Source: Chitinophaga niabensis
GTDB lineage: Bacteria; Bacteroidota; Bacteroidia; Chitinophagales; Chitinophagaceae
Direction of reading: 5' to 3'
DNA length: 64,000 nucleotides
Assembly (NCBI RefSeq): GCF_900129465.1
Contig: NZ_FSRA01000001.1
Coordinates: forward strand, 434,001-498,000
In this document: positions 27,745-36,247 of the stretch, in pieces
Numbering within the stretch: position 1 is the first letter of the stretch
Layout of the letters: each line of letters begins with the position of its first letter
The notes under the pieces: generated by a model
The model's input: only the letters and a program-made list of their open reading frames with translations
What the model was told of the DNA's origin: nothing
Databases searched by the model: none
Position numbers and translations under genes: made by a program

Positions 27745-28953
27745 ATGACTGAAAACATTCATTACATAGCCGGCCTCATCGGCAAACATCTCCGGAATAG
27801 CCTGAATGCTGAAGAGAATAGCGCATTGGAAGAGTGGATCAACTCATCCGAACATAACCGCCAACTCTTTGAAGAGATCAACGACCAGCAGCAGCTGCTG
27901 GCTAACCTGCATCGTTTCTATGCATATGATTCAGATCGTATCTCTGCTAAGATCCGGGAGCAGGTGCCGGCATTCGGTCCGCCTGTTCATCAACCGGCCA
28001 GGATCGTACACAGCAGGTGGAAATGGGCTGCAGCCGCAGCCGTATTGCTCCTTGCAGGAAGCACCTACCTGCTGATGACAGATCAGCTAAAGCAGCCGCC
28101 CGTAGTTGCAGTGGCGGATCATGTAACAATCGCTCCAGGTAAAGAAGGTGCCATCCTTACGCTGGCAGATGGCCGGGAGGTAGTGCTGGATAGTCTTGGC
28201 AATGGTGTTATTGCTCAACAGAACGGCACTTCAGTTGTACTGTCCAACGGGCAACTGATCTACGATCCCGCCAGGGAAAATGCATCCGGTGTGCAGTACA
28301 ATCAAATGACCACACCCAAGGGACGGCAGTTCCGGGTCACTTTACCGGATGGCACAAAAGTCTGGCTGAATGCTGCCAGCTCCATTCGTTATCCTACCGT
28401 ATTTGCCGAAAACGAACGTAAAGTGGAAGTTTTCGGAGAAGCATGTTTTGAAGTAGCAAAAGATGCCGGCAAACCTTTCCTCGTAACCGTCAATAATAAA
28501 GCAGAAATAAGCGTACTAGGCACGTTGTTTAACGTAAATGCCTACGAGAATGAAGATGCCATTAATACAACCCTGCTGAATGGAAGCGTGAAAGTAGCGA
28601 TCCCCTCTTCAGCGCGGGCAGATGGTGTGATCCTGAAACCTGGTCAGCAGGCAAGGATCGGTATGCATAAAACCACAGAGGACATACAGGTGCTCAATAA
28701 TGAAGACCTGGAAAAAATAATGGCTTGGAAGAACGGGCTGTTCAACTTTGAGGGCGCACATTTAGAAGAAGTCATGAGACAGCTTGAACGCTGGTATAAT
28801 ATAGATGTTGTATACGAGAATGGAATACCGGATATCCGGTTCCTCGGCGAAATGAGCAGGCAAATAGCATTAGCGGACCTGCTGGAGATATTAAGAAGAA
28901 CAGAAGTGGATTTCAGGGTAGAAGGGCGCAAACTGATCGTGCTGAATAAATAA
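27745..28953 (+). CDS. FecR-family anti-sigma factor (locus B)
   Basis: 402 residues from ATG at 27745. Cytoplasmic N-terminal domain (~1-85, NSALEEWINSSEHNRQLFEEI), one membrane segment (WKWAAAAAVLLLAGSTYLL), a periplasmic FecR domain (TPKGRQFRVTLPDGTKVWLNAASSIRYP, GEACFEVAKDAGKPFLV, LNGSVKV) and a C-terminal DUF4974 domain (NFEGAHLEEVMRQLERWYNIDVVYE) that is expected to touch the STN domain of the receptor. Together with the sigma factor and the STN-bearing SusC this is a complete cell-surface signalling set. Earlier in-frame codons back to 27694 add no recognisable sequence. Confidence 0.95.
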   Translation: MTENIHYIAGLIGKHLRNSLNAEENSALEEWINSSEHNRQLFEEINDQQQLLANLHRFYAYDSDRISAKIREQVPAFGPPVHQPARIVHSRWKWAAAAAVLLLAGSTYLLMTDQLKQPPVVAVADHVTIAPGKEGAILTLADGREVVLDSLGNGVIAQQNGTSVVLSNGQLIYDPARENASGVQYNQMTTPKGRQFRVTLPDGTKVWLNAASSIRYPTVFAENERKVEVFGEACFEVAKDAGKPFLVTVNNKAEISVLGTLFNVNAYENEDAINTTLLNGSVKVAIPSSARADGVILKPGQQARIGMHKTTEDIQVLNNEDLEKIMAWKNGLFNFEGAHLEEVMRQLERWYNIDVVYENGIPDIRFLGEMSRQIALADLLEILRRTEVDFRVEGRKLIVLNK

Positions 28954-29033
28954 ATACCTAAAAAAATTACAGAAAAGGCTGTATTTGACTATCCCTAACT
29001 AGTAGATAGATGGGCCAGCTATTGGATAAAAAA

Positions 29034-29060
29034 ACCGTCACGGATTGCGGCCATGACGGT
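29034..29060 (-). terminator. Terminator-like hairpin facing the minus strand in the SusC leader
   Basis: 29034-29043 pairs with 29051-29060 (one C-A mismatch) around ATTGCGG. On the plus strand no T run follows, but on the minus strand the stem is followed by seven T. It lies between fecR and susC, both on the plus strand, so it would stop antisense transcription running into fecR, or acts as a leader stem-loop. Confidence 0.5.
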
Positions 29061-29131
29061 GTACGACTTAGTTGGTCTCTAAACGGTTTATTGCTATTCA
29101 CATTTATTAACAACCAAATCTCTTGCAATTT

Positions 29132-32100
29132 ATGCAAAAAAAATGCTATTGCCCACCCGATCGTCCGGGGGAACATGGGCCCCTTACCAAAATCTTGTTG
29201 GCTATGCGACTTACTGTCATTTTATTAACAGCCGTTATGTTGCAGGCAAATGCTTCGGGCCTTGCACAAACCGTTACACTATCCGGTAAAGAGATCCCTT
29301 TAAAGAAAATATTTACTGCTATCAAGCAGCAAACAGGTTATGTTGTTTTCAGCAATACCAACACTGTCAACGATGCACAGCATGTATCACTTTCCGTGCG
29401 TGATATGCCATTGAGAGACTTATTGGATGTGGTGCTGAAAGACTTTCCTGTTACTTACCTGATCAAAGATAAAACGATTGTACTCTCCCGTAAGGTGATG
29501 CCACAGGTTAACTTCCTGGAAATTCCGGCTCCGCCAGCCGAAATTTCAGGGGTGGTGCGCTCAGCTGCCGGAGAAGTGCTGCAGGGTGTTTCCGTGCGTA
29601 TTAAAAATACAAGTAGCGGAACCAGTACAGGCCCCGGTGGGGAATTTTCCTTTCTGCGGGTTCCGGAAAACGCCGTTGTGATCATTTCCATGCTGGGTTA
29701 CGAAACCATGGAAATAGGGATCCGCAAAACAAATAAAGGGTATACTGCTTATGCCGTTAATAACGCACAATCCGGCGGTGTAAAGGCTTCAGAAGGGAAC
29801 ATTGTGAGCATCAATGTAACGCTGAATAAAAAAGAGCTGGAGATGCAGGATGTGGTGGTAACAGGTTACATGAACGTGAACAAGGGCATGTATGTGGGCG
29901 CTGTTTATTCCGTGAAGGCAGACGATATAAAGATAGGTGGTGAAACCAGCATTGATCAGATGTTACAGGGTGTGGTGCCGGGGATGTCTGTAATGGTGCA
30001 ATCCGGTCAGGTGGGTGCTACTCCCAAGATCCGTATCCGTGGTACTTCCACTATCCTGGGAAACCAGGAACCACTTTGGGTAGTGGATGGTGTGATCCAG
30101 CGCGATCCTTTGCCTATTCCCAGTGGTAGCGGAGCATTGGCAGGAGATCCGGGAGAATTACGCCTGATCGCTTCCAATGCTATTTCCTGGCTGAACCCTA
30201 ACGATATTGATGGTATCACTGTATTGAAAGATGCTTCCGCTACTGCCATCTATGGCTCGCAGGCAGCTAACGGCGTGATTGTACTCACTACTAAAAAAGC
30301 AAGGCCGGGTCAGTTATCTGTTTCCTATAGCGGTAACTTTTCCGTTGGCCAAAGGCCCACATATGGTACGTACGACCTGATGAACTCACAGGAGCTGATG
30401 CAGTTCTCCAAAGAGGTATACCAGGGCCGCGACAGTTATACCTATGAGGTACTGCCAATAGGTTATGGAGGATTGATCCAGCAGTTACAGGATAAAACGA
30501 TAGATTTTGCTACATACACGGAAAAGTACAGGAAGATGGAAAACCAGAATACAGACTGGTTCAGTGCATTGTTCCGCAATACTTTTAATCAGAATCACAA
30601 CGTGAGCATTTCCGGCGGTACGGATAAGATCGTGAACAGAACTTCCTTTAGCATGCAGCAGCAGAAAGGAGAAGCGAAAGGGAATGATCTGAAATCTTTC
30701 ACCGCATCTTCGAATACAACGCTCCGGTTTGGAAGCCGCCTTACCGTAAACCTGATGCTGAATGGAAGTATCCGGGAAACAGATGGTTTTACTTATGGTG
30801 TGAGCCCATTTGATTATGCCTATAGTACTTCCAGGACCATTCCGATGTATAACGATGATGGAACACTTTTCTATCATGAGAAGAGAGGTGAGGCCAGTAC
30901 AGCAGTTCCTAATAAAAACAGTTACCTGTATAATATTCAGAACGAAATTAGTAACACAGGTACAAAGAATACCACTACCACACTTTCTTCCACTGTTGAT
31001 GTAAGGTTGCAGGTGCTGAAAGGACTGGAATACCAGGGACTGCTGTCTTATACCACCGCTGCCTCCAATGTAAAATCCTATGCTACTGAATTATCTTATT
31101 TCATCACGCAAAAAAGAGGATATGAATTTGGCAGCGTACCATCCAATTCCCCTGAAGAGCTGAGCAGCCGCCTGCCTTTTGGTGGCCTGGCACAGCTGGA
31201 AAGCGCCAATAATAAAGGGTATACTTTCAGGAACAGCCTCGTATATAACAAACAGTTTGGCAACCTGCACAACATGATCCTGCAGGGAGGGGTAGAAGCA
31301 AGGTCTTCCCTTGCAGAGGGCAACACGGCTACGCGTTACGGTTACCTGCGTTACCGTGGAGAAAGTTATGCACCCGTTCCGCTTGCACCCACTTTTATTG
31401 TGAACAGCGGTTTGGAAAACCTGCATGAATCCATGCGTTTGAATTCAAGGATCGTTAACCAGGAAAGTAATTACCTGAGTGAATACTTCTCTGCTGTATA
31501 TGGTTTTGATCAGCGTTATATCATCAACTTTAACGGAAGGCTGGATGCATCCAACCGTTTTGGCCAGGATAAGAACAAAAGGTTCCAGCCAACCTGGTCT
31601 GTGGGTGGAAGATGGCGTGTTGGTAATGAAAAATTCCTGCAAAGGGTGAAATGGCTGAATTCATTTGACCTGTCTGCCACTTATGGTTACCAGGGAAATG
31701 CCGTAGAAGCGGTATCGCCTTACCTCATTGCTACAGATGGCGGGCTCAGCCAGATCTTCAGGCAATATACCCTGAGGATCAAATCCCTGCCTTATCCTGA
31801 TCTGGGTTGGGAAAAAACAAAGACCTGGAACCTGGGGCTTGATTTCTCCCTGTGGAATGGCCGCTTTAATGCAACCGCCAACTGGTATAAAAAGAGCAGT
31901 AATATACTCGCATCCCGCCAGGTACCAGTGGAGAATGGGATGAATTCAGCGATCGTATTCGGTTCCCTGATGGAGAATACAGGATATGATCTGATCATCA
32001 GCCTGATACCTGTACGTACAAAAGATTTCAGCTGGCAGTTCTCTGTTAATACCGGTCTTGCCAGGAATATACTGAAGCAGAACGAAAGGGTGAATACAAG

Positions 32101-32800
32101 AGAAGATTATCTGAACGGAACGGCGATTGTGAATGGAGAATCTTATTCCACATTCTACTCCTTTGCATATGCGGGCCTTGACCACACGAACGGACGCCCC
32201 ACTTTCAGATACATGGATATTAAACCAACACAGAACGATCTGGATTACCTGGTGAAGACCGGTAAGCTGGAACCGGACTTTTCAGGTGGTTTTAATACGA
32301 TGCTCAGGTATAAGAACATTTCACTGAGTGCGCAGTTTGCTATGGCATTCGGGGCAACCAAACGTCTGCCGCTTTATTACAATAACACTGGTGCGCCTAC
32401 ACCGGAACAGAATGTTCCCAGGGCATTGAAGGACCGCTGGAAACAACCTGGTGATGAACAATACACCAATATCCCTTCTATTCCTCCTGGTAATCCCCGC
32501 AGGTTTGAATTCAATCTGCCCCTGCTGAACCCGGTACCGGTTACACCTTATCAATTGTATAATCAATCTGATATCATGACGGCCAGTGCTGATTTTATCC
32601 GCTGCCGTTCCATAGGTGTGAATTATGAATTTACACAGAAGATGCTGAAGCCAATGCATATAAAACGTTTGAGCACATCGCTCAGTATGACCAATCCATT
32701 CCTGGTGGTGTTTGATGATGCATGGAGAGGGTATGATCCGGAAACAGCCGGATGGCCTGCCCGCAGGATGGCATCATTATCTTTTAATATGACATTTTAA
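29132..32800 (+). CDS. SusC/RagA-family TonB-dependent receptor with STN signalling domain (locus B)
   Basis: 1222 residues from ATG at 29132. The long basic leader and signal anchor (LTKILLAMRLTVILLTAVM) is usual for this subgroup. Residues ~46-120 are an STN (secretin/TonB N-terminal) domain (PLKKIFTAIKQQTGYVVFSNTN, PLRDLLDVVLKDFPVTYLIKDKTIVL). A CarbopepD_reg domain follows (ISGVVRSAAGEVLQGVSVRIKN), then DVVVTGYM, the plug (IRIRGTSTILGNQEPLWVVDGV, DIDGITVLKDASATAIYGSQAANGVIVLTTKK) and a barrel with terminal Phe. The STN domain signals ligand occupancy to FecR. SusD starts 2 bases after the stop. Substrate unknown; the locus lacks glycosidases. Confidence 0.97.
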   Translation: MQKKCYCPPDRPGEHGPLTKILLAMRLTVILLTAVMLQANASGLAQTVTLSGKEIPLKKIFTAIKQQTGYVVFSNTNTVNDAQHVSLSVRDMPLRDLLDVVLKDFPVTYLIKDKTIVLSRKVMPQVNFLEIPAPPAEISGVVRSAAGEVLQGVSVRIKNTSSGTSTGPGGEFSFLRVPENAVVIISMLGYETMEIGIRKTNKGYTAYAVNNAQSGGVKASEGNIVSINVTLNKKELEMQDVVVTGYMNVNKGMYVGAVYSVKADDIKIGGETSIDQMLQGVVPGMSVMVQSGQVGATPKIRIRGTSTILGNQEPLWVVDGVIQRDPLPIPSGSGALAGDPGELRLIASNAISWLNPNDIDGITVLKDASATAIYGSQAANGVIVLTTKKARPGQLSVSYSGNFSVGQRPTYGTYDLMNSQELMQFSKEVYQGRDSYTYEVLPIGYGGLIQQLQDKTIDFATYTEKYRKMENQNTDWFSALFRNTFNQNHNVSISGGTDKIVNRTSFSMQQQKGEAKGNDLKSFTASSNTTLRFGSRLTVNLMLNGSIRETDGFTYGVSPFDYAYSTSRTIPMYNDDGTLFYHEKRGEASTAVPNKNSYLYNIQNEISNTGTKNTTTTLSSTVDVRLQVLKGLEYQGLLSYTTAASNVKSYATELSYFITQKRGYEFGSVPSNSPEELSSRLPFGGLAQLESANNKGYTFRNSLVYNKQFGNLHNMILQGGVEARSSLAEGNTATRYGYLRYRGESYAPVPLAPTFIVNSGLENLHESMRLNSRIVNQESNYLSEYFSAVYGFDQRYIINFNGRLDASNRFGQDKNKRFQPTWSVGGRWRVGNEKFLQRVKWLNSFDLSATYGYQGNAVEAVSPYLIATDGGLSQIFRQYTLRIKSLPYPDLGWEKTKTWNLGLDFSLWNGRFNATANWYKKSSNILASRQVPVENGMNSAIVFGSLMENTGYDLIISLIPVRTKDFSWQFSVNTGLARNILKQNERVNTREDYLNGTAIVNGESYSTFYSFAYAGLDHTNGRPTFRYMDIKPTQNDLDYLVKTGKLEPDFSGGFNTMLRYKNISLSAQFAMAFGATKRLPLYYNNTGAPTPEQNVPRALKDRWKQPGDEQYTNIPSIPPGNPRRFEFNLPLLNPVPVTPYQLYNQSDIMTASADFIRCRSIGVNYEFTQKMLKPMHIKRLSTSLSMTNPFLVVFDDAWRGYDPETAGWPARRMASLSFNMTF

Positions 32801-32802
32801 TC

Positions 32803-34236
32803 ATGAAGCGCATGAAATATAAAATATGCTATCTCTCCTTCATCACCGGCCTGCTTGCTTTAAGCAGCTGCTCCAAACTCCTGGAAGAAAAATCCCAGAG
32901 TGAGGTGATCCCTAAAACTACGGTGGACTTCCGGGAATTGCTGATGGGCTCTGGTTATATGCCAGCTACAGAACCCATCAACTTCCTCTATTACATGGAT
33001 GATGATGTGGATTTTTTCATTGAATACGGAAATGGTAATGGTTCACCGGTAGGTAGTTCCACTGCTAAGATCAACTTCCTCTTTTATACCTGGCAGCCCA
33101 GGCTGGGAGACAGGAATGGACTGGGAGACCTTATCAGTGAAGATCCGGCTTCCACCGCATACTACCGCCACTATGATTGGATAAAGGGATGTAATGCGGT
33201 ATTGGATAATATCAATAATGCTATCGGCAGCCAGCCGGAAAAAGACAGGGTAAGGGCAGAAGCGCTGGCTATTCGCGCCTTTTATTATTTCCGTTTGGTG
33301 AACTTATATGGAGAACCCTATAACAGTAACCCGGCAGGGCTGAGTGTTCCATTAAAATTAACTTCCGGGCTGGTGGCAGAGAATATGCCAAGGGCCACTG
33401 TTGCACAGGTATATGAAACCATCGTGAACGATCTGAAGGAAGCATCCCGGTTAATGGACCCGCTGCCTATTGTTCGCAGGGATTTCCATATCAACCAGCC
33501 GGCTATTCACATCCTGTTATCGAGGGTATACCTCCATATGGAGAAATGGGCAGAATGTAAAGCAGAGGCGGATAAGGTTTTTGAGCAGGGAGGCATGCTG
33601 AACGATCTCACAAAGGCTCCTGCCAGTTCCTGGCTCACTTATGCCAACCCTGAAGTGGAATGGATGTTTGGTGGCAGTCCACAGGCGAATCAAAGTACCT
33701 ATATTCCTTCAGCAGAGTTCCGTGCGATGTTCGATACAACGGATGTACGCTGGAAATATGGCTTCCTTATTCAGCCGCAGAGCTTTTACCCGCTCCTTTC
33801 TAAAATGCTGCTGAGCACCATAGACCCGGTACAATCGGTTCGTACGGGGGAAGCTGTTTTAAACAGGGCTGAAGCCAATGTACAGTTGGAAAAACTGCCT
33901 GAAGCCATGAAAGACCTGAACGATCTGCGCCGTACCCGTATTGTTGGTTACAGGGATACCAGCATCATCAATAAAACTGACCTGCTGCAGGCCGTAAGGA
34001 ATGAACGCCGTAAAGAATTCTGCCACGAAGGTTTCCGCTGGTTCGATCTGCGCCGTTATGGGATGCCTGCCATCACGCACCGTTATCAGAATGAATTGAC
34101 AGAACCTGTCGTGCATTACACACTTGCCGCAAAAGATCCGATGTATGTATTGCCTTTCCCGAACAGCCTGTTGCTGAGGAACCCCGCTTTAAAGCAGAAC
34201 CCCTCCGGCAGTATGCCAGACAGGGTAGGACAGTAA
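32803..34236 (+). CDS. SusD/RagB-family lipoprotein (locus B)
   Basis: 477 residues; lipobox LALSSCSK gives Cys23. SusD landmarks: LLEEKSQSEVIPKT, then YYRHYDWIKGCNAVLDNINNAIG and AEALAIRAFYYFRLVNLYGEPYN in the TPR-like part, and the C-terminal VLNRAEANVQLEKLPEAMKDLNDLRRTRI with NERRKEFCHEGFRWFDLRRYG, the conserved SusD end. Surface ligand-binding partner of the preceding SusC. It is followed 25 bases later by the metallohydrolase-like lipoprotein gene. Confidence 0.96.
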   Translation: MKRMKYKICYLSFITGLLALSSCSKLLEEKSQSEVIPKTTVDFRELLMGSGYMPATEPINFLYYMDDDVDFFIEYGNGNGSPVGSSTAKINFLFYTWQPRLGDRNGLGDLISEDPASTAYYRHYDWIKGCNAVLDNINNAIGSQPEKDRVRAEALAIRAFYYFRLVNLYGEPYNSNPAGLSVPLKLTSGLVAENMPRATVAQVYETIVNDLKEASRLMDPLPIVRRDFHINQPAIHILLSRVYLHMEKWAECKAEADKVFEQGGMLNDLTKAPASSWLTYANPEVEWMFGGSPQANQSTYIPSAEFRAMFDTTDVRWKYGFLIQPQSFYPLLSKMLLSTIDPVQSVRTGEAVLNRAEANVQLEKLPEAMKDLNDLRRTRIVGYRDTSIINKTDLLQAVRNERRKEFCHEGFRWFDLRRYGMPAITHRYQNELTEPVVHYTLAAKDPMYVLPFPNSLLLRNPALKQNPSGSMPDRVGQ

Positions 34237-34261
34237 TGTTTCATAACTAATTTTCAATAAC

Positions 34262-35188
34262 ATGAAGAAGATATTTATCGTCGGCTGCCTGTTCCTCTTC
34301 TCCTGCAAAAAGGATGCAGAGCCCGGTGCACCTATACCCATAGAAGTGGATTATGTTCTGCCACAAGGGAATGCCTCCACGGAAGCAAATGCTAAAATTC
34401 AGCAACTCTATGATAATTACGGATCGTATTTCCTGTATGTATTTACACAGAAGGATTTTGAATGGACGCAGGCTACCAGCACAGGAAATTCAAAGATAGA
34501 TTCTGTGGTATTGGGCAACCCTGCTTATGTGGGGGATATGCTCAGTTTCCTGGATGATATATGGCTGAAATTCCTGCCGGAATCATTTAAGAAAAGCTCG
34601 GGCGTGCCTTACAGGGTGCTGATGGCAGATACGATCAAACAACGCAGAAGTGGCACAGGATGGCCTCCGGGTATGGAGTTCCTGTACTTCGATTATAAAG
34701 TAGTAGGTAAGTCCATCACTTTTGCAGGCATGAACAGTTCACTGCGTACGCTCACACCTGCACAGAAACTGGCGAAGAAAAATCTGCTCACAGGTGTGAT
34801 CTGGAACTATTACATCAACAGTAAAATACTGGATGTACCTGCCTCATTTTATAATGTGAGCAATTACACTGTCGCAGCACCTGCCCTGCCATTGAATGCG
34901 GCAAATCCTGCAAATGTGGATGCTTACCGCCAGAAGGGTTTTTTACCCAACGGTTATAATGCAGTGAGTGGCGTACCCACTGAATGGCATAACGGCACCT
35001 TTTCATGGACCACTGCCAGAACGAACGATATCAATTCCTTTATATTTAACCTTACGCAAAGAACGGATGCCCAGCTGCAATCTTATCTCACGTATCCGTT
35101 GATAAAGCAGAAGTATGATATCCTGGTTAACCATTTCAAAACAAAATACAATATAGACATACGCGCTATAGGCAATGCCACCTATTGA
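34262..35188 (+). CDS. Lipoprotein related to SusCD-associated zinc metallohydrolases, zinc site lost
   Basis: 308 residues with lipobox LFLFSCKK (Cys15). Overall layout follows the family named substrate import-associated zinc metallohydrolase lipoprotein (Peptidase_Mx-like), which sits directly after SusD in many Bacteroidota: a lone-domain lipoprotein ending in KYDILVNHFKTKYNIDI. In active members an HExxH helix precedes a P-x-x-F-x-x-[IV]-S segment; here the matching stretch reads GVIWNYYINSKILDVPASFYNVS (residues 178-200), so V179-I180-W181-N182-Y183 occupy the HExxH place. The whole protein has only two His (WHNG, NHFK). It cannot bind zinc in the usual way and is probably a binding subunit. 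The frame is intact and long, so I do not call it a pseudogene. Family membership rests on remembered motifs. Confidence 0.7.
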   Translation: MKKIFIVGCLFLFSCKKDAEPGAPIPIEVDYVLPQGNASTEANAKIQQLYDNYGSYFLYVFTQKDFEWTQATSTGNSKIDSVVLGNPAYVGDMLSFLDDIWLKFLPESFKKSSGVPYRVLMADTIKQRRSGTGWPPGMEFLYFDYKVVGKSITFAGMNSSLRTLTPAQKLAKKNLLTGVIWNYYINSKILDVPASFYNVSNYTVAAPALPLNAANPANVDAYRQKGFLPNGYNAVSGVPTEWHNGTFSWTTARTNDINSFIFNLTQRTDAQLQSYLTYPLIKQKYDILVNHFKTKYNIDIRAIGNATY

Positions 35189-35198
35189 TCCCTGCTCT

Positions 35199-35229
35199 TA
35201 ACTGCTCCGGGCCTTTTCCGGAGCAGTTA
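35199..35229 (+). terminator. Hairpin between the lipoprotein gene and the ABC gene
   Basis: AACTGCTCCGG (35200-35210) pairs perfectly with CCGGAGCAGTT (35218-35228), plus an outer T-A pair. The downstream T tract is short (TTATTTCC), so it may terminate only in part and set a lower level for the ABC-MutS genes. Confidence 0.7.
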
Positions 35230-35296
35230 TTTCCAACGCATCATATAAGCACACCAGCTTGTACAGATATCTTATTTAATAAACAATCCGTAATGA

Positions 35297-36226
35297 ATGG
35301 AAAACGCCATTGTAAAAGTTGAAAACTTATCTCACCGTTACGCTTCGCAGTGGGCGGTAAGGGATATTAATTTTGAGATCCGCAGCCAGGGAGTTGTAGG
35401 ATTACTGGGTTCCAACGGAGCCGGTAAATCCACTACCATGAATATCATCTGTGGTGTATTAAAGCAAACAAAAGGAGAAGTATTCATCAACGGCATCAGC
35501 CTGAAGGATAACCCGGTAGCGGCTAAACGCAATATCGGCTTTATGCCGCAGAAGCTGCCGCTTTACCAGGATTTTACGGTGGAAGAATATATCACCTATT
35601 GCGCAGACCTGAGGATGGTGGAGAAAACCCAGGTAAAAAAAGCAACGAAGGATGCGATGGAAAGATGCGGTGTGCTGCATTTCAGAGAACGATTGCTTCG
35701 CAACCTCTCCGGTGGTTACCAGCAGCGGGTAGGTATTGCACAGGCCATTGTGCATAATCCAAGGTTTGTAGTGCTGGATGAACCTACCAATGGCCTGGAC
35801 CCGAACCAGATCGTGGAGGTGCGGAACCTGATCAAAGAAATTGCGCAGGACCGTTCCGTATTGCTCTCAACGCACATTCTTACAGAAGTACAGGCTACCT
35901 GCCAGGAGATCAAGATGATCGAAGAAGGGCAGATGGTGTTCTCCGGAACTTTGGAGATGTTCGACAATTACATCGAACCAAATACACTTGTTGTATCGCT
36001 GGATACACCCCCTGTTCAGGATGAACTGCTGAAGCTGGAAGGCGTAAGGTCTATTGAGCAGCTGGCGCCTTCCCGCTTCAGGATCGGATATGACGGGGAC
36101 AAGAAAACAGCGCAGCGTATAGCAGAAACAAGTGTAAACAGCAACTGGGGATTGATGGAGCTGATCATTGAAAAAAGTTCGCTGGATGCTGTATTTGCGA
36201 GACTGTCCAGGAAAAACACCAAATAA
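35297..36226 (+). CDS. ABC transporter ATP-binding protein, GldA-like (locus B)
   Basis: 309 residues. Walker A GSNGAGKST, Q-loop in GFMPQKLPLYQDFTV, signature LSGGYQQR, Walker B VVLDEPTNGLDP and the switch His in STHIL. The ~90-residue C-terminal extension (VVSLDTPPVQDELLKLEGVRSIEQL) is the sort found in GldA/CcmA-type ATPases that pair with ABC-2 permeases. Its permease is the next gene (21-base gap). The ATPase starts 67 bases after the hairpin that closes the lipoprotein gene. Export or envelope remodelling is more likely than import, since no binding protein is present. Confidence 0.95.
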   Translation: MENAIVKVENLSHRYASQWAVRDINFEIRSQGVVGLLGSNGAGKSTTMNIICGVLKQTKGEVFINGISLKDNPVAAKRNIGFMPQKLPLYQDFTVEEYITYCADLRMVEKTQVKKATKDAMERCGVLHFRERLLRNLSGGYQQRVGIAQAIVHNPRFVVLDEPTNGLDPNQIVEVRNLIKEIAQDRSVLLSTHILTEVQATCQEIKMIEEGQMVFSGTLEMFDNYIEPNTLVVSLDTPPVQDELLKLEGVRSIEQLAPSRFRIGYDGDKKTAQRIAETSVNSNWGLMELIIEKSSLDAVFARLSRKNTK

Positions 36227-36247
36227 AAACCTGATAAAAGATATTAA

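Noticed and set aside
34262..35188. Calling the HExxH-less lipoprotein a pseudogene
   Set aside because: Frame, lipobox and C-terminal family sequence are intact; loss of the zinc site alone is not decay.
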